64,000 nucleotides of DNA from Halobacteriales archaeon QH_7_66_36 (lineage in GTDB: Archaea; Halobacteriota; Halobacteria; Halobacteriales; Haloarculaceae). Position numbers and translations under genes: made by a program. The stretch is from the NCBI GenBank assembly GCA_003021175.1, contig PXQV01000001.1, forward strand, positions 180,436 through 244,435, in the 5' to 3' direction. The notes below the pieces were generated by a model. The model was not told the DNA's origin and searched no databases. It saw only the letters and a list, made by a program, of their open reading frames with translations. Of this stretch, positions 1-9,362 are shown piece after piece. Position 1 is the first letter of the stretch. Each line of letters opens with the position of its first letter.

Positions 1-95
1 AGATACTCGCGCTCGGTCGGGATGACGCGCTCGTTCATGAACTCGCGGGCCTCAGCCGCGAGTTCCTGTGCCTGCTCGGAGTCGTGATACTCCAT
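1..95 (-). CDS. Acyl-CoA dehydrogenase, N-terminal fragment (runs off the window)
   Basis: Only the first 31 codons are inside the window, starting at the ATG whose complement is at 93-95. The peptide begins MEYHDSEQAQELAAEARE and continues FMNERVIPTE, which resembles the first helix of acyl-CoA dehydrogenases. These flavoenzymes oxidise acyl-CoA to enoyl-CoA in beta-oxidation. The gene is divergent from a phosphotransferase of the type often found beside acyl-CoA dehydrogenases, which supports the call. The active-site and FAD-binding parts lie outside the window. Confidence 0.7.
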   Translation of the reverse strand, partial: MEYHDSEQAQELAAEAREFMNERVIPTEREY

Positions 96-195
96 ACTCA
101 CCCCTTCGGGCACACCATTGTAAAACAATCGACCGGATAGCAACCGTAATTCGACGCCAATGACTAAGTGTTCGTACCTCGGACAGAATGTATAG

Positions 196-208
196 CTAAC
201 AATGTTAG
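196..208. promoter_or_regulatory. Palindromic operator candidate in a divergent promoter region
   Basis: The 13-bp sequence ctaacaatgttag is a perfect inverted repeat (6-bp arms, 1-bp centre) between the divergent acyl-CoA dehydrogenase and phosphotransferase genes, 10 bp upstream of the phosphotransferase ATG. Its form suits a dimeric regulator such as a TetR-family fatty-acid repressor, but no regulator gene is adjacent, so the role is inferred. Confidence 0.35.
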
Positions 209-218
209 TGGAGGCAGC

Positions 219-1298
219 ATGACCAGCGACGAGGCGTACTTTCGTCGCATCGTCGATGAGGACCGGTTAGCGGACTATCTGGCGGCGGAACTCGGTCCGG
301 TCGACGAGTACGATGTCCGCCATCATCAGGAGGGCCATTCGAACGAGACGCTGTTCGTCACGTGGGGCGACGCGGAACTCGTCGTTCGCCGCCCCCCGCC
401 GGGCGAGACGGCCGACAAGGCACACGACGTGCTCCGGGAGTATCGCGTCGTCCACGCCCTCCAGGACACCGAGGTTCGCGTCCCCGAGACGGTGCTGGCC
501 TGTGACGACCACGCCGTCCTCGGCTCTGACTTCTACGTCATGCGCCGCGAGGAGGGCGACGTGCTCCGCTACGACGAGCCCGACCGGTTCGCCACGCCGG
601 CGAAGCGCGAGCGGATCGGCTACGAACTCGTCGAGAACCTCGCGCGCGTCCACGAGGTGAATTACGACGCCGTCGGGCTGGAACACGGCGACTTCGGCTA
701 TCCGCCGGGCTTCACGGAGCGGCAGGTGGAGCGGTGGACCGAACAGATCGAGTGGGGCTTCGAGGTCACCACCGAGGAGCGCGAGGTGCCGGAGCTGTAC
801 GACGTGATGGAGTGGCTGCGGGACAACGTGCCCGAGGATCCGCCGGCCACGCTCGTCCACGGCGACTACAAGCTCGACAACGTGATGTACGGCCCCGGCG
901 AGCGGCCGGAGATCGCCGCGCTCTTCGACTGGGAGATGTCCACGCTCGGCGACCCGTTCACCGATCTCGGCTGGATGCTGCTCTACTGGCACGACGCGAA
1001 GGACCCCGAACGGATGGATGCCACCGAGACGCTATCGAAGACGTTCACGACTCGCGAGGGGTATCCGATGCGGCAGGAACTGGTCGCCCGCTACGAGGAA
1101 CTGACCGGCTTCAGCTACGACAACGACCGCTTCTACCGTGCGCTCGCCGCGTACAAGCTCGCCGGTCTCGGCGAGATGTTCTTCCGCCGCCACTTGGAGG
1201 GGAACAGCGACGACGACATGTATCCCCAGATGCGCGAGGGTGTCCCCCTGCTCGCGGAGCGCGCGCTCCGCATCATCAACGGCGGAGAGCCGCTGTAG
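219..1298 (+). CDS. Phosphotransferase family protein (APH/ACAD10-11 kinase-like)
   Basis: A 359-residue protein with the aminoglycoside-phosphotransferase/choline-kinase fold. The catalytic loop LVHGDYKLDNVMYG lies near residues 211-224 and the metal-binding FDWEMSTLGDP near 236-246. ATG 219 is preferred to the upstream in-frame start at 168 because MTSDEAYF is followed by the family alignment and the upstream stretch looks non-coding. Homologues are commonly paired with or fused to acyl-CoA dehydrogenases (ACAD10/11), where they phosphorylate hydroxyacyl-CoA. The divergent acyl-CoA dehydrogenase here fits fatty-acid breakdown rather than antibiotic resistance. The substrate is inferred. Confidence 0.85.
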   Translation: MTSDEAYFRRIVDEDRLADYLAAELGPVDEYDVRHHQEGHSNETLFVTWGDAELVVRRPPPGETADKAHDVLREYRVVHALQDTEVRVPETVLACDDHAVLGSDFYVMRREEGDVLRYDEPDRFATPAKRERIGYELVENLARVHEVNYDAVGLEHGDFGYPPGFTERQVERWTEQIEWGFEVTTEEREVPELYDVMEWLRDNVPEDPPATLVHGDYKLDNVMYGPGERPEIAALFDWEMSTLGDPFTDLGWMLLYWHDAKDPERMDATETLSKTFTTREGYPMRQELVARYEELTGFSYDNDRFYRALAAYKLAGLGEMFFRRHLEGNSDDDMYPQMREGVPLLAERALRIINGGEPL

Positions 1299-1391
1299 AT
1301 TCTCGCCGGGGACGATTCGTCGCCGTCCCGCGTCTCGCCGTGACCTGCCGCGGGGCGAAGCTTTTCCCGTCGGCTGGCGGACCCGCCACGC

Positions 1392-2399
1392 ATGCGCGTC
1401 GCAGCCTTCAGCGAACTCGTCGGCCCGCCGGAGGGCGTGGAGCTACTCGAACAGGACGACCCGACGCCCGACGCGGGCGAGGCCATCATCGACGTGGAAG
1501 CCTGCTCGCTCAACCGCCACGACCTCTGGATACTGCAGGGCCACAGCGCGATGATCGAGGGGGACGAACTCCCGTTCGTCTCGGGGCTCGACCCCGCAGG
1601 CGTAGTGCGGGAGGCTTCCGCCGACGCGCACGTGAGCGAGGGTGATCGCGTCCTCCTGTGTGCCAATCAGGCCTGTGGCGTCTGTGACCGCTGTCGCGAG
1701 GGACCGGAGAACCACTGCGAGTCGTTCTCGCTGTATCACGGCGGCTTCGCGGAGCAGGCGGCGGTCGCGGCCGACCGACTCGTCCCGCTGCCGGACGCGC
1801 TCTCCTTCGCCGAGGCGACGGCCCTACCGACGGCGTATCTCACCGCGTGGCACATGCTGAAGAAGGCCGACGTGACCGCCGGCGACCGGGTGTTCATTCC
1901 CGGAGCGACTGGTGGTGTCGGCCTCGCGGGCGTGCAGTTGGCCGGCGTGCTCGGCGCGACCAGCGTCGGAACGACGACCTCCGAGTCGAAGGCCGAACGT
2001 CTCCGCGACTTCGCGGACGAGGTCGTCGTCGGGCGCGACCCCGCTGATCTCGTCGCCGGGGCGGGCGAGAACAGCGCCGACGCCGCGCTCAATCACCTCT
2101 CCGGCGAATTCACGAACGTCTGCGGACGCGTCATGCGAACCGGTGGGACGCAGATCGTCTGTGGCCGCACAGCCGGCGAGTCGCTCGATCAGTTGTCAGC
2201 GCCGTTTTTCCTCTCCCAGCAGGAGATACTCGGGAGCACGATGGGGACCCAGCCCGAGCTGGCACGGCTCGTCGACCTCGCGGCCGAAGGGGCATTCGAC
2301 CCCGTCGTCGACCGGACGTACGCGCTCGACGCGACCGGCGAGGCGTTCGCCGACATGGAGACGCGCGACGCGTTCGGAAAGCTCGTCGTCACCCCATAG
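1392..2399 (+). CDS. Zinc-type alcohol dehydrogenase / quinone oxidoreductase (MDR family)
   Basis: A 335-residue medium-chain dehydrogenase/reductase. The N-terminal GroES-like domain has the structural-zinc cysteine cluster in CANQACGVCDRCREGPENHC (about residues 93-112). The Rossmann domain has the nucleotide motif GATGGVGLAGVQ near 171-182. It should perform NAD(P)H-dependent oxidoreduction of an alcohol, quinone or enone. It lies about 90 bp after the phosphotransferase on the same strand. The exact substrate cannot be read from the sequence. Confidence 0.88.
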   Translation: MRVAAFSELVGPPEGVELLEQDDPTPDAGEAIIDVEACSLNRHDLWILQGHSAMIEGDELPFVSGLDPAGVVREASADAHVSEGDRVLLCANQACGVCDRCREGPENHCESFSLYHGGFAEQAAVAADRLVPLPDALSFAEATALPTAYLTAWHMLKKADVTAGDRVFIPGATGGVGLAGVQLAGVLGATSVGTTTSESKAERLRDFADEVVVGRDPADLVAGAGENSADAALNHLSGEFTNVCGRVMRTGGTQIVCGRTAGESLDQLSAPFFLSQQEILGSTMGTQPELARLVDLAAEGAFDPVVDRTYALDATGEAFADMETRDAFGKLVVTP

Positions 2400-2429
2400 T
2401 AGTAAAGGCGGGGCCACACACGACTCGGT

Positions 2430-4052
2430 ATGGAACCCGTCGCGACAGCGTCGCGGGCGTTGCTCCTCGCGGGGGCAATCGTCTCGGTTGTCGTCTTGAT
2501 CGCGCTCGTCCGTCCCGGCGGTCGGTGGGGGCGACGGCTCCGGCGTCGGCTCCTGCTCGGCGTCCCGTGGGGAACGCTCCTGACGGTCGCGCTCGTCGTC
2601 GGCTTCTATCTGTTCGTGCAGGGGGGACTCGACAGCTGGTATCGGCCGGTCGTCATCCCGTTTCGCGCGTGGTCGTACTTCTATCCGCTCGGCGTGCTCA
2701 CGGCGGGGCTGGCCCACTCCGGGCCGGGGCATCTGACGGGGAACGTCCTCGGGACGCTCGTGTTCGGGAGCCTCGCGGAGTACGCGTGGAGTCACTTCTC
2801 GACGGAGCGTGGCACGCAGTCGTTTACCTCGCTCCGGACGAATCCGTTCGCTCGCGTGCTCGCCGTTCCCGCCGCCGCCGTCGCGCTCGCGGTGCTGACG
2901 AGCGCGTTCGCGCTGGGGCCCGTCGTCGGCTTCTCCGGCGTCGTATTCGCCCTCGCCGGCGTGGCCGTCGTCCGGTATCCGGTGACCACGGTCGTCCTGC
3001 TCGCGATCAGCGACGTCGTCGGGCTCGTGTTCCGGTCGCTCCGCAATCCCGTCATCGAGGCGTCCGGCTCCGTCGGCTACTCGACGCCGTGGTGGTCGAA
3101 CATCGCGATTCAGGGGCACGCGCTCGGTGTCCTCGCAGGGTTCGCCACTGCCGTCGTCCTCTTTCGCGCTCGCGGGGCGTTGCCGTCGCCGAGCCGGGTC
3201 TGGCTCGGCGTCGCCGCCTACGCCGTCTCACGGGGGCTGTGGGCCGTCTATCTCTTCGAGGGCGGCGACAGCTTCGTCCTCTATCGGGCCGCGGGGCTCG
3301 GACTCGTGTTCCTGCTCGCGGCGCTCGTGACGGTCGCCGCAGCGGCATCGCCCCGCGCGCTGGTCGCGCGCATCGACCTCTCGCGCCGTGAGGCGGCCGT
3401 CGGCCTGCTCGTGGCCGTCTTCCTCGCGGTCGCGGCCGTCGCCGTGCCGTACAATCTCTTACTCGTCGGCGACACCGCTCCCGAGACGGGGAGCGTCGAG
3501 GTGCACGATTACACCGTGTTCTACGCGGAGGACGTACAGGACGAGTACGTCGCGGCCTACGACCTCCCCTTCTACAACGCCTCCGGCGTGACGACGAGCG
3601 GCGTCGTCGTCGCCAGTGCCGACCGACAGGTGTGGTGGACAGTCGCGCCGACGGACCGACTCGCGTTCGCCGGCGAGCAGCGCGTCCGTCTCGGCGGCGT
3701 CGGGTGGCGGAGCACCGTCGTCGCGAACCGGACCGGCTGGAACGTCGTCGGCAACGGCACCGTCTACGCGGTTCGGCTACGCCACGACGGGAACGAGACG
3801 CTCGCGTACACCGCCGGCTCGGCTCGCGCCGAGCCAACTATCGCCGGTCGGAACGTCACGCTGTCCACGACTGCCGGCTACTTCACCGTCGCCGTCTCAC
3901 GTGACAACGAGACGCTCGACCGTGCGCCGATTCCGGCGCGAAACGAGACGGTGACGATCGGCGGCATCGAACTGCAAAACGAGGACGGACGGCTGTTCGC
4001 GGTGCGCAACGGAACCCGGGTCCGAGTCGCGAAGCGGGAGTCCTATCGCTGA
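2430..4052 (+). CDS. Rhomboid family intramembrane serine protease with large C-terminal ectodomain
   Basis: A 540-residue polytopic membrane protein. Rhomboid hallmarks are present: HLTGN (N105, oxyanion), GFSG (catalytic S169) and GH in IAIQGHALG (catalytic H230). Two extra helices precede the core (about 9-28 and 44-64) and more follow up to about residue 350. The last roughly 190 residues are a hydrophilic beta-rich domain with several N-x-T/S sequons (for example NGTV, NETL), probably outside the membrane and N-glycosylated. It cleaves membrane proteins within the bilayer; the substrate is unknown. Its 3' end overlaps the convergent methyltransferase gene by 10 bp. Confidence 0.88.
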   Translation: MEPVATASRALLLAGAIVSVVVLIALVRPGGRWGRRLRRRLLLGVPWGTLLTVALVVGFYLFVQGGLDSWYRPVVIPFRAWSYFYPLGVLTAGLAHSGPGHLTGNVLGTLVFGSLAEYAWSHFSTERGTQSFTSLRTNPFARVLAVPAAAVALAVLTSAFALGPVVGFSGVVFALAGVAVVRYPVTTVVLLAISDVVGLVFRSLRNPVIEASGSVGYSTPWWSNIAIQGHALGVLAGFATAVVLFRARGALPSPSRVWLGVAAYAVSRGLWAVYLFEGGDSFVLYRAAGLGLVFLLAALVTVAAAASPRALVARIDLSRREAAVGLLVAVFLAVAAVAVPYNLLLVGDTAPETGSVEVHDYTVFYAEDVQDEYVAAYDLPFYNASGVTTSGVVVASADRQVWWTVAPTDRLAFAGEQRVRLGGVGWRSTVVANRTGWNVVGNGTVYAVRLRHDGNETLAYTAGSARAEPTIAGRNVTLSTTAGYFTVAVSRDNETLDRAPIPARNETVTIGGIELQNEDGRLFAVRNGTRVRVAKRESYR

Positions 4053-4669
4053 TCCCAGACGGTGCGAAACACCTCGACGTCGACCGTCTGCGCCTCGTTG
4101 TCGTGGTGGTCGAACTGCCGGGGGAGATCGAACTCCGCGGCGAAGGCGTGCGTCACCTCGCCGCCGGCGTCGGCGGCGAACGACTCCGCGAAGTCGCGAC
4201 TCCCCTCGTTGTGGACGGAGTACGAGACGCGCGCAATCTCGGCCGCGGTGTCGAGGAACGCCCGGTCGGCGTGCTCGTTGCCGTCCTGCGCACCGAAGGG
4301 GGGATTCATGAGAACGGTCGCGTCGTCGAGGGCGAGCGGCAGGTCGGTGGCGTCGCCGCGTACCCAGTCGACATCCGCGCGAGCGGCGACCCGCCGCTCG
4401 TTCTCGCCGGCAGTGGCGAGCGGCGCGGGGTCGATTTCGACGCCTACGACTCGGTTCGGTCCGCGGAGCGCGGCCCCGAGCGCGAGCATCCCCGTGCCAC
4501 AACCCAGATCGACGACCGTGCTGTCCTCGATGTCGTCGTTCAGGTCGGCGACGTGGACGATGTGCGCCGCGAGGCCCGGCGGCGTGTTGTACTGTTCGAG
4601 CGGCGCACGTGGCTCCTCGAAGCCGGCGACGACGCCCAACTCCCCCGCGAGGCGACGGCGAGATGTCAC
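4043..4669 (-). CDS. METTL5-like SAM-dependent RNA methyltransferase
   Basis: A 208-residue class I methyltransferase starting at a GTG. Motif I is DLGCGTGMLALGAAL (about 48-62) and the acidic residue after strand 2 is in VVGVEIDPAP. The catalytic motif NPPFGAQ marks N6-adenine methyltransferases; this exact form is typical of the METTL5/MJ0882-like archaeal group. METTL5 modifies an adenosine of small-subunit rRNA in eukaryotes; an equivalent rRNA target is likely here but inferred. It is convergent with the rhomboid gene, with a 10-bp overlap. Confidence 0.82.
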   Translation of the reverse strand: MTSRRRLAGELGVVAGFEEPRAPLEQYNTPPGLAAHIVHVADLNDDIEDSTVVDLGCGTGMLALGAALRGPNRVVGVEIDPAPLATAGENERRVAARADVDWVRGDATDLPLALDDATVLMNPPFGAQDGNEHADRAFLDTAAEIARVSYSVHNEGSRDFAESFAADAGGEVTHAFAAEFDLPRQFDHHDNEAQTVDVEVFRTVWDQR

Positions 4670-4832
4670 GCGACGCCACCACCCTCGAACGCTGCCACGA
4701 TCACACTCTGGATACCCAAGGCGAATACTAATATATTTTCGTATGCGTGATAAGAATCAGACGGCCGACCGTCGTCTCGGTAGAACCGCGCGCCGGCGGG
4801 AGCATTAAGACCGGTCGCGGGGAAGGAGTTGT

Positions 4833-5018
4833 ATGGACTGTCCGCGGTGTGGAGAGTCGCTCGTCGTCTACGCGTCAGACGACCAGCGCGCGCTGCGGTG
4901 TGACGCCTGCGGCTACGCGGGGATCAAGGTGGATCACAGCGTTGAGCGTCGCGACGGGGAGACGTGGGCGGAGGCGCTCCGGCGGTTCGCCGCGGCGCAG
5001 GGAGCCGACGGCGAGTAG
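4833..5018 (+). CDS. Small zinc-ribbon protein
   Basis: A 61-residue protein with two CxxC knuckles: CPRC at residues 3-6 and CDAC at 28-31, then GYAGIKVDHS and an amphipathic C-terminal helix (TWAEALRRFAAAQ). This is a compact zinc ribbon, common among haloarchaeal zinc-finger microproteins. The stop is 2 bp from the stop of the convergent actin-like gene. Function unknown. Confidence 0.75.
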   Translation: MDCPRCGESLVVYASDDQRALRCDACGYAGIKVDHSVERRDGETWAEALRRFAAAQGADGE

Positions 5019-5019
5019 C

Positions 5020-6039
5020 TCAGTCCTCGGCCTCGGCGCTGGCGTCCGACTCCGCCTGCTGGCCCTCCTCGGAGCGGGCGGCGACGAGCGCGCCACGCGC
5101 CACGGAGTAGAGCGGGTCGTCGACCTTCGAGACGCTGGAGATGTTGAACGGGATGTCCGCCTGTTCGAACCGCTCCTCGAACAGTCCCTCGAAGCCGGTC
5201 GGGGAGGCGGTGCCGCCGGTGACGACGACGGGCACGTCGAGACCCTCCTCGACGTCCTCCTCGTTGACCTCCTCGCTGATCTTCGAGATGACGTAATCGA
5301 GCAGGTTGTCGTAGTAGATGGAGAGTGCGCCCTCGACGCCGCCGGCGTCGGTGGTGAAGTCGAGGCGGAAGTCGTCTTCCTTGATCGAGGTGACCTTGTC
5401 GACGGTTTCGCCGGTGGCGGTCGCGGTCTGACTGTCCACCCAGTCGCCGCCGCGAGCGACGGAGAACGTCATCACGGGCACCGCGTAGTAGGAGAGACAG
5501 ACGTTCGTCATCCCGGCACCGAAGGAGATGCCGAGGCCGGTGAAGTTCGAGTCGGCGAGTTCCGAGTAGATGACGGCCATCCCCTCGTTGATCGGCTCGG
5601 GGTCGTAGCCCATGTCGCTCAGGAACGACTCCAGCGTCTTCTGGTGGTACAGCGTCGAGAGGTCGGAGTCGATGGGGTCGGCGGGCGTGGAGTAGTAGAC
5701 GCGCTCGCCCGCCGGTTCCGGCTCGCCGAGCACCTGCTCGATAATGAGTTTGATCATCGGGATGGCCGACTGTTCCTCTGAGGAGAGGATACCCTGCTTC
5801 ATCGGTCGGCGCGTCTCCTGATTGAAGATGTTCGCGAAGTTGAGCGCGTCGTCGCCGACGACGTACACCTGATCACCCTTCCGGATGTGGAGGACATCCG
5901 ACCGCGAGAGCATCTGCTCTGCCATGTCGGAGTAGTCGATTTCGACGAAGGAGTTCCGCTGCTGTACGAACAGCGTGTCCGACCCCTCCTGCTTGGCCGA
6001 CACGATGTTCATCGTACCGATGTCGATGCCGCGTGCCAT
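5020..6039 (-). CDS. Haloarchaeal actin-like protein (salactin/volactin, MamK-like)
   Basis: A 339-residue actin-superfamily ATPase. The start [17 protein letters not shown] carries the phosphate-1 loop (GIDIGT, residues 4-9) and [17 protein letters not shown], near the middle, is the phosphate-2 motif. [13 protein letters not shown] is the adenosine-binding motif. The sequence belongs with the archaeal actins reported as dynamic cytoskeletal filaments affecting cell shape (salactin, volactin). The last 20 residues are an acidic tail. A membrane protein gene lies about 60 bp upstream on the same strand and may be co-transcribed, suggesting a membrane-linked cytoskeletal module (inference). 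Confidence 0.85.
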   Translation of the reverse strand: MARGIDIGTMNIVSAKQEGSDTLFVQQRNSFVEIDYSDMAEQMLSRSDVLHIRKGDQVYVVGDDALNFANIFNQETRRPMKQGILSSEEQSAIPMIKLIIEQVLGEPEPAGERVYYSTPADPIDSDLSTLYHQKTLESFLSDMGYDPEPINEGMAVIYSELADSNFTGLGISFGAGMTNVCLSYYAVPVMTFSVARGGDWVDSQTATATGETVDKVTSIKEDDFRLDFTTDAGGVEGALSIYYDNLLDYVISKISEEVNEEDVEEGLDVPVVVTGGTASPTGFEGLFEERFEQADIPFNISSVSKVDDPLYSVARGALVAARSEEGQQAESDASAEAED

Positions 6040-6096
6040 ACTCCGAGGCGGGGGGCGCAGGTATTAAATCCACCTCACCGTGGCGTCCGTCGGGCG

Positions 6097-7038
6097 TCAC
6101 TCGATCCCGAGCCGGTCCTTGAGCTTCCCGACGACGCCCTCCTCCTGCTTTCGCTGTTGCTCCTCGTGTGCCTGCTGTTCGCGCAACTCGGCGAGCGCCG
6201 CCGCCTGATCGTCGGTCGTTCCCTCCGACCGCTCCGCCTCGGGGTCCGCGCCGCGCATCGCGTTGAGTCCCTCAACCGCGGCGTCGACACTCGACGACGA
6301 CGACCGCGTCTGGGTGGCGCTGTCCGGGTCGAAGCCGGAGGTGTCCACGTCGTCGACCTCGCCCGTGTCCACCGAGAGCCGGCGGCTCACGTCCGTCTTC
6401 TCGACGCCGCCCCACGAGATGTCGGCGTCTTCCATCGCCTCCTCGTAGTCGCGTTGCGCCTGCTCGGCCACCGCCTCCTCGTCGAGCGCGGAACCGGCCG
6501 TCCCGTCGGTGGCCGCGCTACCGCTTCCATCGCCCGTCTCTGCCTCCGCCGCGTCCCCTGCGGGCACGCCCTGCGTGCGTTCGACATGGTATGAGACGAG
6601 TGCCGCGCCGGTGGCCGAGACGACGGTCACCAAGCCGACGGCGTAGACGACCACCCCCTGAAACGAGAAGTCCCGTCCGGCCGTCACGTTCCACTGACTC
6701 GGATACACGGAGACGAAGAACGCCGCGGCAGCGAGGGTGATCGCCGCGCCGACGCCCGCGGCGTAGGAGGCCCGCCGGTCGACCGGGAGCAGGACGGTGA
6801 CGCCGAGCAGCAGTATCGGCAGTCCGAGCGCCCCGACGACGAACGCCAGTTCGCGGAGCGCCCACAGCGGCCCGTCGCTCGCGACGGCGCGCTCGACGCC
6901 GAACAGGAGCAGGCCCACGATACCGAGCGCGATCCCGCCGATGAACAGCGTGAAGCCCAGATACACGTCGAGATCCCGTTCCGGCTCCCCGAGATAGCGC
7001 CGGTATATCTCGTCTGCGCGTGCGTTAAGATCCGCCAT
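6097..7038 (-). CDS. Four-helix membrane protein with long cytoplasmic tail, upstream of the actin gene
   Basis: A 313-residue protein. After an N-terminal helix (MADLNARADEIYRRYLGEP) come about four hydrophobic segments between residues 25 and 150. A disordered acidic/serine-rich region follows, and the end is a charged coiled-coil (AALAELREQQAHEEQQRKQ) finishing GKLKDRLGIE. ATG at 7038 is preferred to an upstream TTG three codons earlier. The family is haloarchaeal and uncharacterised as far as I can tell. Its position immediately upstream of the actin-like gene makes a membrane anchor or regulator of the filament plausible, but this rests only on context. Confidence 0.7.
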   Translation of the reverse strand: MADLNARADEIYRRYLGEPERDLDVYLGFTLFIGGIALGIVGLLLFGVERAVASDGPLWALRELAFVVGALGLPILLLGVTVLLPVDRRASYAAGVGAAITLAAAAFFVSVYPSQWNVTAGRDFSFQGVVVYAVGLVTVVSATGAALVSYHVERTQGVPAGDAAEAETGDGSGSAATDGTAGSALDEEAVAEQAQRDYEEAMEDADISWGGVEKTDVSRRLSVDTGEVDDVDTSGFDPDSATQTRSSSSSVDAAVEGLNAMRGADPEAERSEGTTDDQAAALAELREQQAHEEQQRKQEEGVVGKLKDRLGIE

Positions 7039-7047
7039 GCGACTCAA

Positions 7048-7483
7048 TTGCTACCGAGGGATAATAGCGGTTTGGTGGCGTCGGACGGTCGGCTGACGCC
7101 GTTGTGAACAGGCCGCCCTCGCTCCGCACGCGAGCGGGTGGGCCACGCTCCCGCTTCGACTGTGCCCGAAGCCATCCCTCGTGCTGATGCTTTGGCTCCA
7201 GAACATCGTCACAGCCGCTATGCGTCATGTGATTTGTACGTGGCTGGTTGCACCCACTAAGATACATCGCTAATCACTCTCAAGATATAGAATATGAGGC
7301 TATTCGATATGCCGACCAACCGAGTGCCCCTATGCACAGGTGAATTAGGATTCTGAGGATCAAAAAAGAGTTGTACCCCGATTTGTTGTACCCTTGGCTG
7401 TAGTAATCTGCCGTTAATTACTCAAAAGTGTTTATAATTGATACGTCGAAAGTAATAATACTAACCGGTTGTGTGACCATGTC
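7048..7483. other. Intergenic region changing from GC-rich to AT-rich
   Basis: The first about 200 bp have chromosomal composition. From about 7250 the sequence turns AT-rich, marking the start of an accessory patch. No convincing gene is present. Two copies of gttgtaccc lie close together near 7370-7391. Confidence 0.5.
7431..7438 (+). promoter_or_regulatory. TATA box of the S1 protease gene
   Basis: tttataat lies 46 bp upstream of the protease ATG at 7484, in AT-rich DNA, and is a good match to an archaeal TATA element. Confidence 0.55.
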
Positions 7484-8588
7484 ATGGGAAACGAAAACAA
7501 CTCCCACACCAAGAACAGTAGGCGAGCATTTCTGAAACGAACGGGCCTGAGTGCCACACTCGTGGGATTCGTAGGCTCTGCATCGGCCACCGAGTATGTC
7601 GAAATAGTGACCCACGTTCAGGGGGACCAACCAAAGTTCACTAAAGAGGTCCCGAAATCTTGGGTCGACCATCACGAAGCAGCCAAGCAAGCGAAAGAAA
7701 CTCTCAGAAACAAATACTTTAATACTGAGGGATTTAGTCGGGTTTCCGTTGGGCCGTTCGATCACTACTTCGGGGGAAAGCGCGGTTTTGCGGTCTACGT
7801 CGGGATCACGAGTAGTGACTTGGCCGACCAGCTCCCATCCAATGTCAATGGGGTTCCTGTCGTTACAGAGGAGTACGAAGAGCCAACCAACCTATCAGCC
7901 TGTTACAATGATATAAATAAAGACGATGTCCCCGGTGGAATCATTTTTGATGGAACTGGGACATCCGGCTCGCAGTTCTACATAGATACCGACGGTGACG
8001 GCAGTTACGAACAATATCTAATGACTGCTGCCCACGTCACCGGCGACGAATGTTATGATCAGACTGGAACAGATGTCACGCAGAAGGACGACACGTGGGG
8101 GTACGATTATCCAGCAGTCGTCCAGTACGGATACGGTGGTGTGCGATCCTTACTACGGGTATAGCGTGACAAACGAAATTCGAGAGCAAGACGGTTCAAC
8201 TAAATTTGTCGTCGGGTCTGTTAGCGAGAGCGGTTTAGCTGATATTATCTCATCCAGTACGGAAACTGTTAGAAAGACAGGAATTGCTCTAGGAACGAAC
8301 TATGCTGGTGTTATCCGCAAGGATGTCTCTGATGGCTTCTCCTCATGTGTCGATTATAACCACGAAGGAGTTAGAGTGGAAAATAACGGGGCACCGGGAG
8401 ACTCTGGTGGCCCTATTTATGACGTTCAAGATGGGGATGCCTACATCGTCTCATTCACATCAAAGGGCGAAGACCCAACAGATAGCTACGATTGCGACGG
8501 GGCTCAGATTTATGATAAAGTTGTCGGCCCCTCCGCACACAATCTGAAAGATACCTATAACGGGGTATTTACTGCCCCCGTCGGCTGA
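7484..8588 (+). pseudogene. Secreted trypsin-like serine protease (S1), frame-disrupted
   Basis: ATG 7484 opens a Tat signal peptide (SRRAFLKRTGLSATLVGFVG) for export folded. The first frame carries the catalytic-His motif MTAAHVTG. It runs to a stop at 8162-8164. The catalytic-Ser motif GAPGDSGGPIYDV and the rest continue in the next frame to 8588. The two frames join near 8136-8150 in the repetitive stretch ggtggtgtg, where one extra base (or two missing) would explain the shift. Both halves look otherwise intact, so this is a recent lesion or a sequencing indel. Composition is AT-rich relative to neighbours, suggesting transfer. The catalytic Asp is not assigned. Confidence 0.75.
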
Positions 8589-8669
8589 TCGTAACGTGAT
8601 CTTTCGGAAGTTCAAATACGCGTTTTATGATTCCACATGATTATGATTACTGACAATCAAATGCTCAAT

Positions 8670-9335
8670 ATGAACCGACGCCAGCTCTGTGGCGGCATCT
8701 GTGCGGGAGCCGCCATCTTAGTGGCGGGCTGTACGGGAACGAATGGCGGCCAAGATCCGTCCTCGGAGACGGATACAGAGTCGGAGCCGACACCTCCATC
8801 CGGAGATGTTCAGCGGCGCGTCACTCTCGCTGAACAGGATAGTGCCCCTGACCAAACGGCCATCGAGCTGACTGCGGAAGTCACTCAGCCTTGGATTACA
8901 ACTGAGAAGACTGCTCTCGTCCGTATCTCGACTACAAATCGCGGCTCTGAGCGAGCCCTTTCAGTCGGAGAGAGTCGATGCGCGATATTCAATCGCAATC
9001 AAAAAGGCAGTGATAAGCCGGCCGGCCTGTGGTTGCACCGACAACCTGAAGAAACGCCTACACGGGTAAACAACAAGTGGGTTGCAGACAAGCCCGCCGG
9101 CGAAGCTCGAGGACAGGCGTTGTACTACTGCCCCCCACGGACCTACGAATCAGGAGAAACGGTGTCGACCACGTATCAGGTGTGGCACGATTACCGAGAA
9201 GACGGCTACCTTGACCCCGGAGAGTATCGGTGGGAGCAGGGAATCAAAGTGTGGGATGACCCAGAAGCGGATGGAAGCCCGGACCCCGGCGAGAAGTTTA
9301 GCTGGGGATTCACCCTTCGCGTCAGTGAAGGGTAG
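8670..9335 (+). CDS. Tat-exported lipoprotein, unknown function
   Basis: From ATG 8670 the protein has 221 residues. MNRRQLCGGICAGAAILVAG followed by C is a twin-arginine lipoprotein signal with lipobox VAGC, predicting a lipid anchor on the outside of the membrane. Other in-frame ATGs at 8637, 8643 and 8661 are possible, but 8670 places the RR pair at the N-terminus. A Ser/Thr/Pro/Glu linker follows, then a beta-rich domain ending WGFTLRV, similar in style to intracellular-protease-inhibitor-like (BsuPI) modules. That relation is a guess. It follows the disrupted protease on the same strand by about 80 bp. Confidence 0.65.
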   Translation: MNRRQLCGGICAGAAILVAGCTGTNGGQDPSSETDTESEPTPPSGDVQRRVTLAEQDSAPDQTAIELTAEVTQPWITTEKTALVRISTTNRGSERALSVGESRCAIFNRNQKGSDKPAGLWLHRQPEETPTRVNNKWVADKPAGEARGQALYYCPPRTYESGETVSTTYQVWHDYREDGYLDPGEYRWEQGIKVWDDPEADGSPDPGEKFSWGFTLRVSEG

Positions 9336-9346
9336 GCCCTGAGCGG

Positions 9347-9362
9347 CAGGTAAGGTTACCTG
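9347..9362. terminator. Hairpin after the lipoprotein gene
   Basis: caggtaa and ttacctg form a perfect 7-bp stem with a 2-nt loop, 12 bp after the lipoprotein stop. It may end or stabilise the transcript. There is no clear U-tract. Confidence 0.35.
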
